Assembly (NCBI GenBank): GCA_023389135.1
Contig: JAEWEX010000330.1
Location: 1-7,011, forward strand
Reading direction: 5' to 3'
DNA: 7,011 nucleotides
Source: Pseudomonadota bacterium
GTDB lineage: Bacteria > Pseudomonadota > Alphaproteobacteria > Rhizobiales > Methylopilaceae
The translations under genes were made by a program, and so were the position numbers. Positions 1 to 5,182 of this stretch are shown one piece after another. The notes below the pieces were generated by a model that did not search any database, was not told the origin of the DNA, and worked only from the letters and a program-made list of their open reading frames with translations. The first letter of the stretch is position 1. The number at the start of each line of letters is the position of its first letter.

Positions 1-575
1 GCCATGAACAGCGCCACCAGCAGCAGCCCGGGTATCAGCGCCGCCATGAACAGCTTCGGCACGGAACTCTGCGTGAAGGTGGCGTAGACGATCAGCGCGA
101 TCGACGGCGGGATCAGGATGCCGAGCGTGCCGCCGGCCGCCAGCGAGCCCGCCGCAAGCGCGGGACTGTAGTTCCGCTGCATGAGCTGCGGCAGCGCGAT
201 GCGGCCGAGCGAGGCGGCGGTGGCGATGCTCGACCCGCTGACCGCGGAGAAGATGGCGCAGCCGGCGATGTTGGTCTGCAGCAGGCCGCCGGGGAAATTT
301 CCCACCAGCCGGTCCATGCCCCGGTAGACCCGGTCGCTGAGGCCGCTGGCGGACAGCAGTTCCGCCATCAGGATGAACAGCGGCACGGCGGTGAGCGTGG
401 CGCTGTTGAGGCTGCCCCAGGCGAGGAACCCCAGGCTGTCCAGCGACGACAGCCCGCCGTCCAGCACCAGATAGCCCAGCGCGGGTATGGCGATGGCCAT
501 CGGCACGGTCATGCCGACCGACAGCAGGAACAGAAACATCCCGAGGACGACGACGACCTGGATTTCCGGGCTCAC
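1..575 (-). CDS. dctM: TRAP transporter large permease subunit DctM (partial, C-terminus beyond left edge)
   Basis: This is the N-terminal 191 residues of the large membrane subunit of a tripartite ATP-independent periplasmic (TRAP) transporter. The subunit forms the Na+-coupled translocation path in the inner membrane. The translation shows alternating hydrophobic segments and the family signatures AVSGSSIATAASLGRIALP (about residues 108-126) and GTLGILIPPS (about 147-156), which are typical DctM motifs. Family members usually have about 425-440 residues, so more than half lies outside the window. The start is a GTG at 575-573 whose GTG overlaps the dctQ stop as GTGA (572-575), implying translational coupling. 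An AGGA lies about 10 nt upstream. It is the third gene of dctP-dctQ-dctM. The family assignment is firm; the substrate is unknown. Confidence 0.95.
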   Translation of the reverse strand, partial: MSPEIQVVVVLGMFLFLLSVGMTVPMAIAIPALGYLVLDGGLSSLDSLGFLAWGSLNSATLTAVPLFILMAELLSASGLSDRVYRGMDRLVGNFPGGLLQTNIAGCAIFSAVSGSSIATAASLGRIALPQLMQRNYSPALAAGSLAAGGTLGILIPPSIALIVYATFTQSSVPKLFMAALIPGLLLVALFM

Positions 576-1123
576 GGCGAGGGATCCTTGCGTCCGGAGG
601 AGGACAGGGCGCGGATGTGGTAGCCCAGCGTCATCACCAGCGCGGCCAGGAACAGCGCCAGTCCCAGCACCATGGCGGCCTGCGGGATCCACAGCGGCGT
701 GCCGAGCAGCGTCGGCGCGACGCTGCCCGAGCGATACGACGCGATCTCGAACCGCGCGAGCTGCCACAGGAAGACGACCGCGAACGCGATCCCCAGCAGG
801 TCGAACACCACCCGGGACCAGGCCTGGGCGCGCGGCGACAGCAGTTCCTGCACCAGCTCGACGCGATGGAACGCGCCGTTGAGCTGGCACGCGGCGAGGC
901 TCATGAAGGCGAGCACGATCAGCATGTAGCCCGCCAGTTCGTCCGCCATGTGAAGCGATTGCGAGAACACCGACCGCAGCACGATCTCGAGCGTCACCAC
1001 GACGATCATCACGCCGAAGGCGATCTCGCACACCAGCAGCGAGAAGCGGGCCAGCGCGGACCTTGCATGGGCGGGGTCGGAGGGGCCGCCAGGCCCCTCC
1101 GGATCGACGTGCAGATCGCTCAT
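572..1123 (-). CDS. dctQ: TRAP transporter small permease subunit DctQ
   Basis: This encodes a 183-residue small membrane subunit of the TRAP transporter, which packs against DctM and helps dock the substrate-loaded binding protein. Four hydrophobic helices are visible at about residues 28-48, 62-82, 105-123 and 146-168. The segment LEIVLRSVFSQSLHMADELAG around residues 45-65 fits the DctQ pattern of an Arg/Phe-rich loop followed by an acidic pair before helix 2. The ATG at 1123 is chosen because it lies 7 nt after the dctP stop and leaves a normal-length protein. The frame stays open 13 codons further upstream, but that extension would run into the dctP coding region. No strong Shine-Dalgarno is visible, so initiation probably depends on coupling to dctP translation. 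The low sequence conservation of this family makes the operon context an important part of the call. Confidence 0.92.
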   Translation of the reverse strand: MSDLHVDPEGPGGPSDPAHARSALARFSLLVCEIAFGVMIVVVTLEIVLRSVFSQSLHMADELAGYMLIVLAFMSLAACQLNGAFHRVELVQELLSPRAQAWSRVVFDLLGIAFAVVFLWQLARFEIASYRSGSVAPTLLGTPLWIPQAAMVLGLALFLAALVMTLGYHIRALSSSGRKDPSP

Positions 1124-1130
1124 GTGCGGC

Positions 1131-2126
1131 TCAGATGCCCGCGGCGCTGCGCACGGCGGCAAGCGCCTCCTGGGCGGCGGGGCCGCGGTCCTTGGCCCAG
1201 ACGTCCCAGTAGTCCGCCATCAGCTTGGCCGCGCGCTCGATGTCCTCGGCGGTCGGCTCGGTGATCGTGAACTTGCCCGCCGCGATCTCCTTGATGACCG
1301 CGTCGTCCTCTGACTTGAAGTTGGTGGCGATCCACTGTCCGGCATCGGTGGCGGCCTGGCGCAGCGTCTTCTGCACCTCGGGCGACAGGCCCTCGAACAC
1401 CTTGGTGTTGATGATGATGTGGGCGTTGTTGTAGTTCACCGGCAGCAGATAGCCGTGGGCGAGCGAGTCCTTCCACAGGATGCCGCCGCCGACGCCTGCG
1501 GTCAGCACGCCGTCGACCATGCCGCGGTCGAGCGCGCCGGCGGTCTCGGGCACGGAGATGGTGATCGGGATGCCGCCCGCCCGCTTCACGAACTCGCCCT
1601 GTTCGGGCGAGGACACCCTCAGCTTCATGCCCTTGAGGTCGTCCAGCTTGGCGACGGCCTCCTTGCCCCAGACATATTGCGGCGGCGAGACGTAGCTCGC
1701 CAGCACGGTGATGCCGCGGCTCGCATACTCCTTCTCCACGAAGGGCGCGAGCGCCTTGGCGGTGCTGGCGGCCTGCTCGTCGCTGCGGACCAGGAACGGC
1801 AGGCGCTGGATGCCGCCCAGCGGCACGTTGCCCGTGAACAGCAGGTCGTCGCCCATCTGGACGATGTTCTGCGACACCGCGCCGGTGATGTTGCTGGTCT
1901 CGATCTGCAGCGTGCCGGCCTGATGGATGCGGATGGTGAGTTCGCCGTTGGTCGCCTTCTCCACCTCGTCGGCCATGCGCTTCAGGCCGCGGCTGATGAC
2001 GATCTGGGGCGAGCTCTGGGCGGTGTAGAGGTTGAGGCGCTCGGCGGCCTGCACGGACGGCAGGCCGGCGGCCGCGACCGCCAGGGCGGCGGCCAATGCA
2101 GCGGTCTTCAAGCTGATCTGGAACAC
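1131..2126 (-). CDS. dctP: TRAP transporter substrate-binding protein DctP
   Basis: This encodes a 331-residue periplasmic solute-binding protein that captures the substrate and delivers it to DctQM. The GTG start at 2126 is supported by a strong GGAGG site (2133-2137) six nt upstream and by an immediately following signal peptide. That peptide has Lys7, a hydrophobic Ala/Leu/Val core at about 8-22, and a likely signal peptidase I site VQA|A after residue 27. The mature part has the DctP family layout, including LKGMKLRVSSPEQ (about 164-176) with Arg170 at the position of the conserved arginine that salt-bridges the ligand carboxylate in this family. The helix SVPETAGALDRGMVDGV (191-207) is also typical of the family. 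Length matches family norms. Ligands of relatives are C4-dicarboxylates, sugar acids, keto acids and similar organic acids; which one applies here is not readable from the sequence. Confidence 0.95.
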   Translation of the reverse strand: MFQISLKTAALAAALAVAAAGLPSVQAAERLNLYTAQSSPQIVISRGLKRMADEVEKATNGELTIRIHQAGTLQIETSNITGAVSQNIVQMGDDLLFTGNVPLGGIQRLPFLVRSDEQAASTAKALAPFVEKEYASRGITVLASYVSPPQYVWGKEAVAKLDDLKGMKLRVSSPEQGEFVKRAGGIPITISVPETAGALDRGMVDGVLTAGVGGGILWKDSLAHGYLLPVNYNNAHIIINTKVFEGLSPEVQKTLRQAATDAGQWIATNFKSEDDAVIKEIAAGKFTITEPTAEDIERAAKLMADYWDVWAKDRGPAAQEALAAVRSAAGI

Positions 2127-2130
2127 GTGC

Positions 2131-2138
2131 TTCCTCCC
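2131..2138 (-). promoter_or_regulatory. Strong ribosome binding site fixing the dctP GTG start
   Basis: On the minus strand GGGAGGAA lies with its GGAGG core 6 nt before the GTG at 2126-2124. It decides between this start and upstream in-frame ATG codons. Those would add an arginine-rich tail of about 42 residues in front of the signal peptide and are therefore unlikely. Confidence 0.8.
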
Positions 2139-2271
2139 GATGCGCCGGGTGTTCTGGAGCCGGGTGCGGATCGCGGCAGGGTCATCGCCGGATGCGGTGC
2201 GCCGGCCCTGACGGCGTCGGCCGGAACTTTGGCCAGCGCCCGGATGGCGCACAAGGCGGCCGGGGCCCCGG

Positions 2272-2286
2272 TCTCACAATGCGAGA
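2272..2286. promoter_or_regulatory. 15-bp near-palindrome, candidate GntR-family operator
   Basis: TCTCACAATGCGAGA is an inverted repeat with six of seven half-positions paired around a central A; only the 2276/2282 pair mismatches. A short palindrome of this size in a divergent promoter region is what is expected for a dimeric FCD-type GntR regulator. The match is to operator architecture, not to a known consensus. It could be a chance palindrome. Confidence 0.35.
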
Positions 2287-2300
2287 ACGGGCGGCCGGCG

Positions 2301-2331
2301 GGCCCGCGATTGCATGTTTTCGGCCCGCGAT
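2301..2331. repeat. 10-bp direct repeat GGCCCGCGAT with 21-bp spacing
   Basis: The exact 10-mer GGCCCGCGAT occurs at 2301-2310 and again at 2322-2331. The 21-bp period equals two helical turns, so both copies face the same side of the DNA. It lies in the dctP/gntR intergenic region and could be a paired protein-binding site, or a chance repeat in G/C-rich DNA. Confidence 0.35.
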
Positions 2332-2449
2332 ACGCCAACGACCCGCACCCGCTGATCCGAAGGCATCGCCGGCATCGCGTCCAGGCTGGCCCGCCCTTCG
2401 TCGAGTGCTATGTATGCAACGGGGAAGGTCCTGCGGAGCGGGGAAGCGA

Positions 2450-3121
2450 ATGGGGCGCATGACGGCAGCCGACAAGGCCTATCGGATGATCCGGCAGCTC
2501 ATCGCCACGGGTGCGCTTGCGCCGGGGGCGCATCTGCGGGAATTCGAGATGGCGGACCGCACCGGGCTGAGCCGCACACCGATCCGCGAAGCCTTGCTGC
2601 GCCTCGGCAGCGAGGGCTGGGTGACGGTCGTCGCCAACCGCGGCGCCTTCGTCAACGCCTTCGACAGGCGCGCCAGCGAGGAGGTGTTCGGGCTGCGCGT
2701 GCTGCTGGAGCCGTTCGCCGCCGAGCTCGCAGCCCAGAACATCACCGGCGACCAGCTCGCCCGGCTGCGCGACCTCAACCGCGAGATGGCCGACGCGATC
2801 GCCGGGGATCCCCCCGACCTCGACGCGGTCGAGCGCATCAACAACGCCTTCCACAGCCTCATCGTGGAAGCAGCCGACAGCCGCCGGCTGGCAAGCTGCC
2901 TCGCCTCGGTGCTGCAGCCGGCCATCGTGTTCCGCACCTTCAGCCGCTACCGTTCAGCGGAACTGCGGCGCAGCGTCGGCCACCACGAGGAACTGGTCGC
3001 GGCGCTCTCCGTGGGAGACGGAACCTGGGCGCGCGCCGCCATGGTCGGGCATCTGAGCAGCGCCCGGCACGTCTATGACCGCCAGTTCGGATCGGAGCCC
3101 GGCGCCACGGCGCGCCGCTGA
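2450..3121 (+). CDS. GntR family transcriptional regulator, FCD (FadR-type) ligand domain
   Basis: This encodes a 223-residue cytoplasmic DNA-binding regulator. Residues about 7-70 form the GntR winged helix, with the recognition-helix signature LSRTPIREALLRLGSEGWV (40-58) and a wing ending in NRGAFV. Residues about 75-210 form the all-helical FCD effector domain. Its likely metal/ligand residues are Asn131 in NNAFH (replacing the more common Asp), His135, His179 in GHHEEL and His201 in VGHL. The FCD family typically binds organic acids, often through a bound metal. The start is ambiguous: the ATG at 2450 and the ATG at 2459, three codons later, share the same purine-rich upstream stretch (2435-2446). 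An in-frame extension further upstream is not protein-like. Divergent placement next to dctPQM strongly suggests that it controls the transporter; repression relieved by ligand is the usual mode, but this is inferred. Confidence 0.93.
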   Translation: MGRMTAADKAYRMIRQLIATGALAPGAHLREFEMADRTGLSRTPIREALLRLGSEGWVTVVANRGAFVNAFDRRASEEVFGLRVLLEPFAAELAAQNITGDQLARLRDLNREMADAIAGDPPDLDAVERINNAFHSLIVEAADSRRLASCLASVLQPAIVFRTFSRYRSAELRRSVGHHEELVAALSVGDGTWARAAMVGHLSSARHVYDRQFGSEPGATARR

Positions 3122-3136
3122 ACGCGAAGCGCGCCG
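3108..3136. terminator. GC hairpin spanning the gntR stop codon, possible terminator
   Basis: CGGCGCGC (3108-3115) and GCGCGCCG (3129-3136) are a perfect 8-bp inverted repeat around a 13-nt loop that contains the gntR TGA. It sits between gntR and the convergent small gene ending at 3144, so it could slow transcription from both sides. There is no T tract, so it is not a canonical intrinsic terminator. Confidence 0.3.
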
Positions 3137-3143
3137 CCGATCG

Positions 3144-3320
3144 CTAGACCAGGGCAAGGCCGACGACGACGGCCCAGCCCGCCAGAACCAGCAGCCACGG
3201 CCCGACCAGCGGAGCGAACGCGCTCGTCCGCTTGCCGGCCGGCACCGCCGTGCCGCGCGTCCGTGACCGATCCGCCTCGAAGCGTTCCTGCAGGGTCTTC
3301 CAGCGCTGGCCGGCCGCCAT
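3144..3320 (-). CDS. Small hypothetical single-pass membrane protein (58 aa)
   Basis: This is a short frame that I do not recognise as a named family. Its translation starts MAAGQRWKTLQERFEADRSR, a charged, probably helical N-terminal half. It ends in a hydrophobic stretch of about 20 residues (FAPLVGPWLLVLAGW followed by AVVVGLALV) directly before the TAG. This is the layout of a tail-anchored or single-pass inner-membrane protein with the N-terminus probably in the cytoplasm. The hydrophobic segment and G/C-ending codons argue that it is real, whereas overlapping frames are Arg/Pro-rich. Its weakness is the start: no clear Shine-Dalgarno precedes the ATG at 3320. An upstream in-frame ATG at 3362 is blocked by a TGA three codons later (3351-3353). 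It lies 65 nt downstream of the PAP2 gene on the same strand and may share its transcript. Confidence 0.5.
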   Translation of the reverse strand: MAAGQRWKTLQERFEADRSRTRGTAVPAGKRTSAFAPLVGPWLLVLAGWAVVVGLALV

Positions 3321-3385
3321 GCGCAGATCATGGTCGCAGGCGGCGTCCGATCAAGCGCGCATCGCATCTTCGGTGAACGAAGGTT

Positions 3386-4168
3386 TCACGCCCGGTCATC
3401 AGACCGCCGCACGGCCGCATCCTCCTGCCCCGCCTCGCCTTCGCTCTCCACCACGCCCGTGCGCTGCAGGCGCAGCGTCACCAGCCAGCAGCCGATCGCC
3501 CAGCACGCGCCTGCCGCCCAGCCCGCCAGCACGTCCGTCGGCCAGTGGACGCCGAGATAGACCCGCGAGCCGCCCACCAGCACCACGACGATGACGGCGG
3601 AGGCCAGGATGTAGCCCTTGCCGCGCCAGTTGGGCTGGATGCGCACGAGCATGGCCGCCAGCGTCAGGTAGACCACCGCGGCCATCATCGAATGGCCGCT
3701 CGGAAAACTGGCGGTGCTGACATGGGAGCCGTGCGGCACCAGATCGGGCCGCGGCCGGTCGAAGCCCGCCTTGGCGAGGGTGCTCAGCAAGATGCCGCCG
3801 CCCACCGCCACCAGCACGGCCAGCGCCGCGCGGCGCTTGCCCATGACGATCAGATAGCCGGAGACGGCGAGGGTGAGCAGGGTCAGCACCCCGACGCCGC
3901 CGAGCGCGCTGAAGTCCCGGATCATCTCCTCGAGCCACAGGGGTCCGAGCGGATCGGAGACGTCCTGCGGATTGCGCAGCGCCAGGAGGATCGCCTCGTC
4001 GGCGGCATGAGTCTCGCCTTCCAGCACCTCGTCCGCCAGCTGGAGAAACACCCAGCCCGCGGCGGCCGGCACGAACAGGGCGATGGCAAAAGGCCACTCC
4101 AGCCGCGCGCGCCGCACCAGCCCCGCCACGGCCCGTGCCACCGTCGATAATCTCTGGCTGCCCCACAT
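3386..4168 (-). CDS. PAP2 family membrane lipid phosphatase
   Basis: This encodes a 260-residue polytopic membrane phosphatase of the PAP2 / type 2 phosphatidic acid phosphatase superfamily. All three catalytic motifs are present: K-x6-RP (Lys133 to Arg140-Pro141), PSGH (156-159), and SR-x5-H-x3-D (Ser201, Arg202, His208, Asp212). His208 would be the nucleophile and His159 the acid/base, as known for the family. About six hydrophobic segments are seen near 25-45, 88-109, 112-131, 162-178, 186-204 and 214-234, placing the active site on the periplasmic face. Possible substrates are phosphatidate, phosphatidylglycerophosphate, undecaprenyl diphosphate or lipid A phosphates; the sequence does not choose between them. 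The 3' tail (EGEAGQEDAAVRRSDDRA) is charged and probably cytoplasmic. The ATG at 4168 lacks a ribosome binding site and lies only about 10 nt past a promoter-like -10. The transcript may therefore be nearly leaderless, or translation may start at one of the in-frame GTGs at codon 10, 14 or 18, all before the first helix. Confidence 0.9.
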   Translation of the reverse strand: MWGSQRLSTVARAVAGLVRRARLEWPFAIALFVPAAAGWVFLQLADEVLEGETHAADEAILLALRNPQDVSDPLGPLWLEEMIRDFSALGGVGVLTLLTLAVSGYLIVMGKRRAALAVLVAVGGGILLSTLAKAGFDRPRPDLVPHGSHVSTASFPSGHSMMAAVVYLTLAAMLVRIQPNWRGKGYILASAVIVVVLVGGSRVYLGVHWPTDVLAGWAAGACWAIGCWLVTLRLQRTGVVESEGEAGQEDAAVRRSDDRA

Positions 4169-4177
4169 GGCACTTGA

Positions 4178-4202
4178 AACTTTCGGGGCACGGGAGGGTT
4201 CC
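4178..4202 (-). promoter_or_regulatory. Candidate EcfG-type (general stress) promoter for the PAP2 gene
   Basis: On the minus strand, GGAAC (4202-4198) is followed by a 16-nt spacer and AGTT (4181-4178). The EcfG consensus in alphaproteobacteria is GGAAC-N16/17-CGTT, so this matches at eight of nine positions with the favoured spacing. The first 11 bases, GGAACCCTCCC, are identical to those of the divergent site on the other strand. A transcription start would fall near 4173-4170, just before the annotated ATG. Confidence 0.5.
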
Positions 4203-4288
4203 ACCCCCGGGCGCGCTTTTCCTGTGGTGGCCGCCGCGCGGCGGGTGGGCGGCTGTGCCCGCGTCTGCCGCTCGACCTCACGCCCTGC

Positions 4289-4313
4289 GGAACCCTCCCC
4301 TCGCCAGGGCGTT
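4289..4313 (+). promoter_or_regulatory. Candidate EcfG-type (general stress) promoter for the EEP-ybhN operon
   Basis: GGAAC (4289-4293), a 16-nt spacer and CGTT (4310-4313) give a perfect match to the GGAAC-N16/17-CGTT consensus of the alphaproteobacterial general stress sigma factor EcfG. Transcription would begin near 4319-4321, leaving a leader of about 65 nt before the GTG at 4385. This also argues against the in-frame TTG at 4313 as translation start, because it would lie inside the -10 element. Confidence 0.65.
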
Positions 4314-4384
4314 TGCCGAACGTCCCGCCCGCCCCATGTCCGGAGCATCGGCCGCCGGTCGATCCCAGCCTGCCGAGACCGCCA

Positions 4385-5182
4385 GTGCCCCGCCTCGTCT
4401 GCTACAATGTCCGCCGCTGTCTCGGCATGGACGGCCGCGATGCGCCGGCGCGTATCGCGGAGGTGATCGCGGCGCATCGGCCCGACATCGTGGCGCTGCA
4501 GGAGCTGGACGTGCGGCGCCCGCGCAGCGGCGGCATCGACCAGGCGGAGGCGGTCGCCGGCCACCTCGCCATGAGCGGCGTGCACTTCCACCCGGCTCTG
4601 AGGCTGGTGGAGGAGGAGTACGGCGACGCCATCCTCACCGACCTGCCCTGCCGGCTGGTGCGCTCCGGTCCGCTGCCCGGACCGCCGCGGGCGGAGACCC
4701 GCGGCGCCTTGTGGGTCTCGGTCGAGGCGGATGGCGGCGATGTCCAGGTGGTGAACACCCATCTCGGCCTGTGGCCGTCGGAGCGGCTCGCGCAGGCCGG
4801 GGCGCTGCTGGGCCCGGACTGGCTCGGCGACCCGCGCTGCGCCGGGCCGGCGCTGCTGGTGGGGGACTTCAACGCCACGCCCCGCTCGGCGGCCTATCGC
4901 AGGCTCGCGGCGGCGCTGACCGACGCCCAGCTGGCGCCGGGCATCGGCGCCCGGCCGCGGCCCACCTTCCCGTCCCCGTTTCCGATGCTGCGCATCGACC
5001 ACGTGTTCGCGCGCGGCGTCCGGATCGCGGCCGCCTTGGCGGATTGCGGTCCGCTGGCGCGGATCGCGTCCGACCACCTCCCTCTCGTGGTCGACTTCGA
5101 GCTCGCCGGCGGGGCGGCCCGCCCGACCGCCGATGGATCGGAACCGCCACCCGGACGTTACCCCGGCGGAGGACGCCCTTGA
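4385..5182 (+). CDS. Endonuclease/exonuclease/phosphatase (EEP) family protein, YbhP-like
   Basis: This encodes a 265-residue metal-dependent phosphodiesterase of the EEP (DNase I / sphingomyelinase-like) fold. The catalytic set is complete: Asn8 in YNVRR, Glu40 in LQELD, Asn124-Thr-His126 in NTHLG, Asp161-x-Asn163 in GDFNATP, Asp205-His206 in RIDHVF and Asp230-His231 in SDHLPL. No signal peptide or membrane segment is visible, so it is probably cytosolic. Members act on nucleic acids, inositol phosphates or phospholipid head groups. The pairing with a YbhN-like protein and a PLD enzyme recalls E. coli ybhP, whose substrate is also unsettled, so a lipid-related diester is an inference. The GTG at 4385 is preferred because EEP homology begins right there and a promoter-like -10 overlaps the alternative TTG at 4313. 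The ribosome binding site is weak (GAG 7 nt upstream). The last 24 residues are Pro/Gly-rich and poorly conserved-looking. Confidence 0.88.
   Translation: MPRLVCYNVRRCLGMDGRDAPARIAEVIAAHRPDIVALQELDVRRPRSGGIDQAEAVAGHLAMSGVHFHPALRLVEEEYGDAILTDLPCRLVRSGPLPGPPRAETRGALWVSVEADGGDVQVVNTHLGLWPSERLAQAGALLGPDWLGDPRCAGPALLVGDFNATPRSAAYRRLAAALTDAQLAPGIGARPRPTFPSPFPMLRIDHVFARGVRIAAALADCGPLARIASDHLPLVVDFELAGGAARPTADGSEPPPGRYPGGGRP
5168..5181 (+). promoter_or_regulatory. Shine-Dalgarno and TTG start with TTGA overlap (EEP to YbhN-like)
   Basis: GGAGG at 5168-5172 lies 6 nt before TTG at 5179-5181, and the TTG shares bases with the upstream stop TGA (5180-5182). The good ribosome binding site justifies the rare TTG start and indicates coupled translation of the two genes. 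Confidence 0.75.

Larger units (their letters stand above)
2127..2449. promoter_or_regulatory. Divergent dctP/gntR intergenic control region
   Basis: This roughly 320-bp non-coding stretch lies between the divergent starts of dctP and the GntR regulator. It must contain both promoters and presumably the regulator's operator. It contains more A/T-rich islands than the flanking genes, around 2276-2287, 2309-2321 and 2408-2419. No convincing housekeeping -35/-10 pair was found by eye on either strand. ORFs crossing it on both strands are arginine- and proline-rich, unlike real proteins, and are treated as noise. Candidate operator elements are listed separately. Confidence 0.6.
4169..4384. promoter_or_regulatory. 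Divergent PAP2/EEP intergenic region
   Basis: This 216-bp non-coding spacer lies between the PAP2 gene (minus) and the EEP gene (plus). It contains the two facing-away GGAAC elements whose outer ends are about 86 bp apart, and otherwise only G/C-rich sequence. Frames through it are low-complexity Arg/Pro/Ala and are not considered coding. Confidence 0.6.

Noticed and set aside
2223..2247. GGAAC in the dctP/gntR intergenic region
   Set aside because: There is no CGTT-like tetramer at 16 or 17 nt downstream.
2260..2271. 12-bp perfect palindrome CCGGGGCCCCGG
   Set aside because: It is purely G/C and such palindromes are common by chance in DNA of this composition; there is no second copy.
2362..2378. 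Tandem GGCATCGC with 9-bp period
   Set aside because: Two copies of an 8-mer in GC-rich DNA are weak evidence and there is no further periodicity.
2406..2418. TGC-N7-GCA inverted repeat in the most A/T-rich patch upstream of gntR
   Set aside because: Only three paired bases per arm and the interior does not pair, so it is too weak to call an operator.
2954..3367. 137-codon minus-strand open frame covering the gntR end and the small membrane gene
   Set aside because: Its composition is Arg/Pro/Ser-rich, half of it is antisense to the conserved FCD domain, and it has no recognisable motif.
3368..3382. CTTCG-N5-CGAAG hairpin just after the PAP2 gene
   Set aside because: A 5-bp stem with no T tract is too weak to call a terminator.
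5140..5159. Another GGAAC followed by CGTT near the end of the EEP gene
   Set aside because: The spacer is 11 nt, far from the 16-17 nt needed for an EcfG promoter, and it lies within coding sequence.
4135..5178. Long in-frame upstream extension of the YbhN-like gene
   Set aside because: It overlaps the EEP gene in another frame and reads as low-complexity Arg/Pro/Ala. The TTG at 5179 has a strong ribosome binding site.
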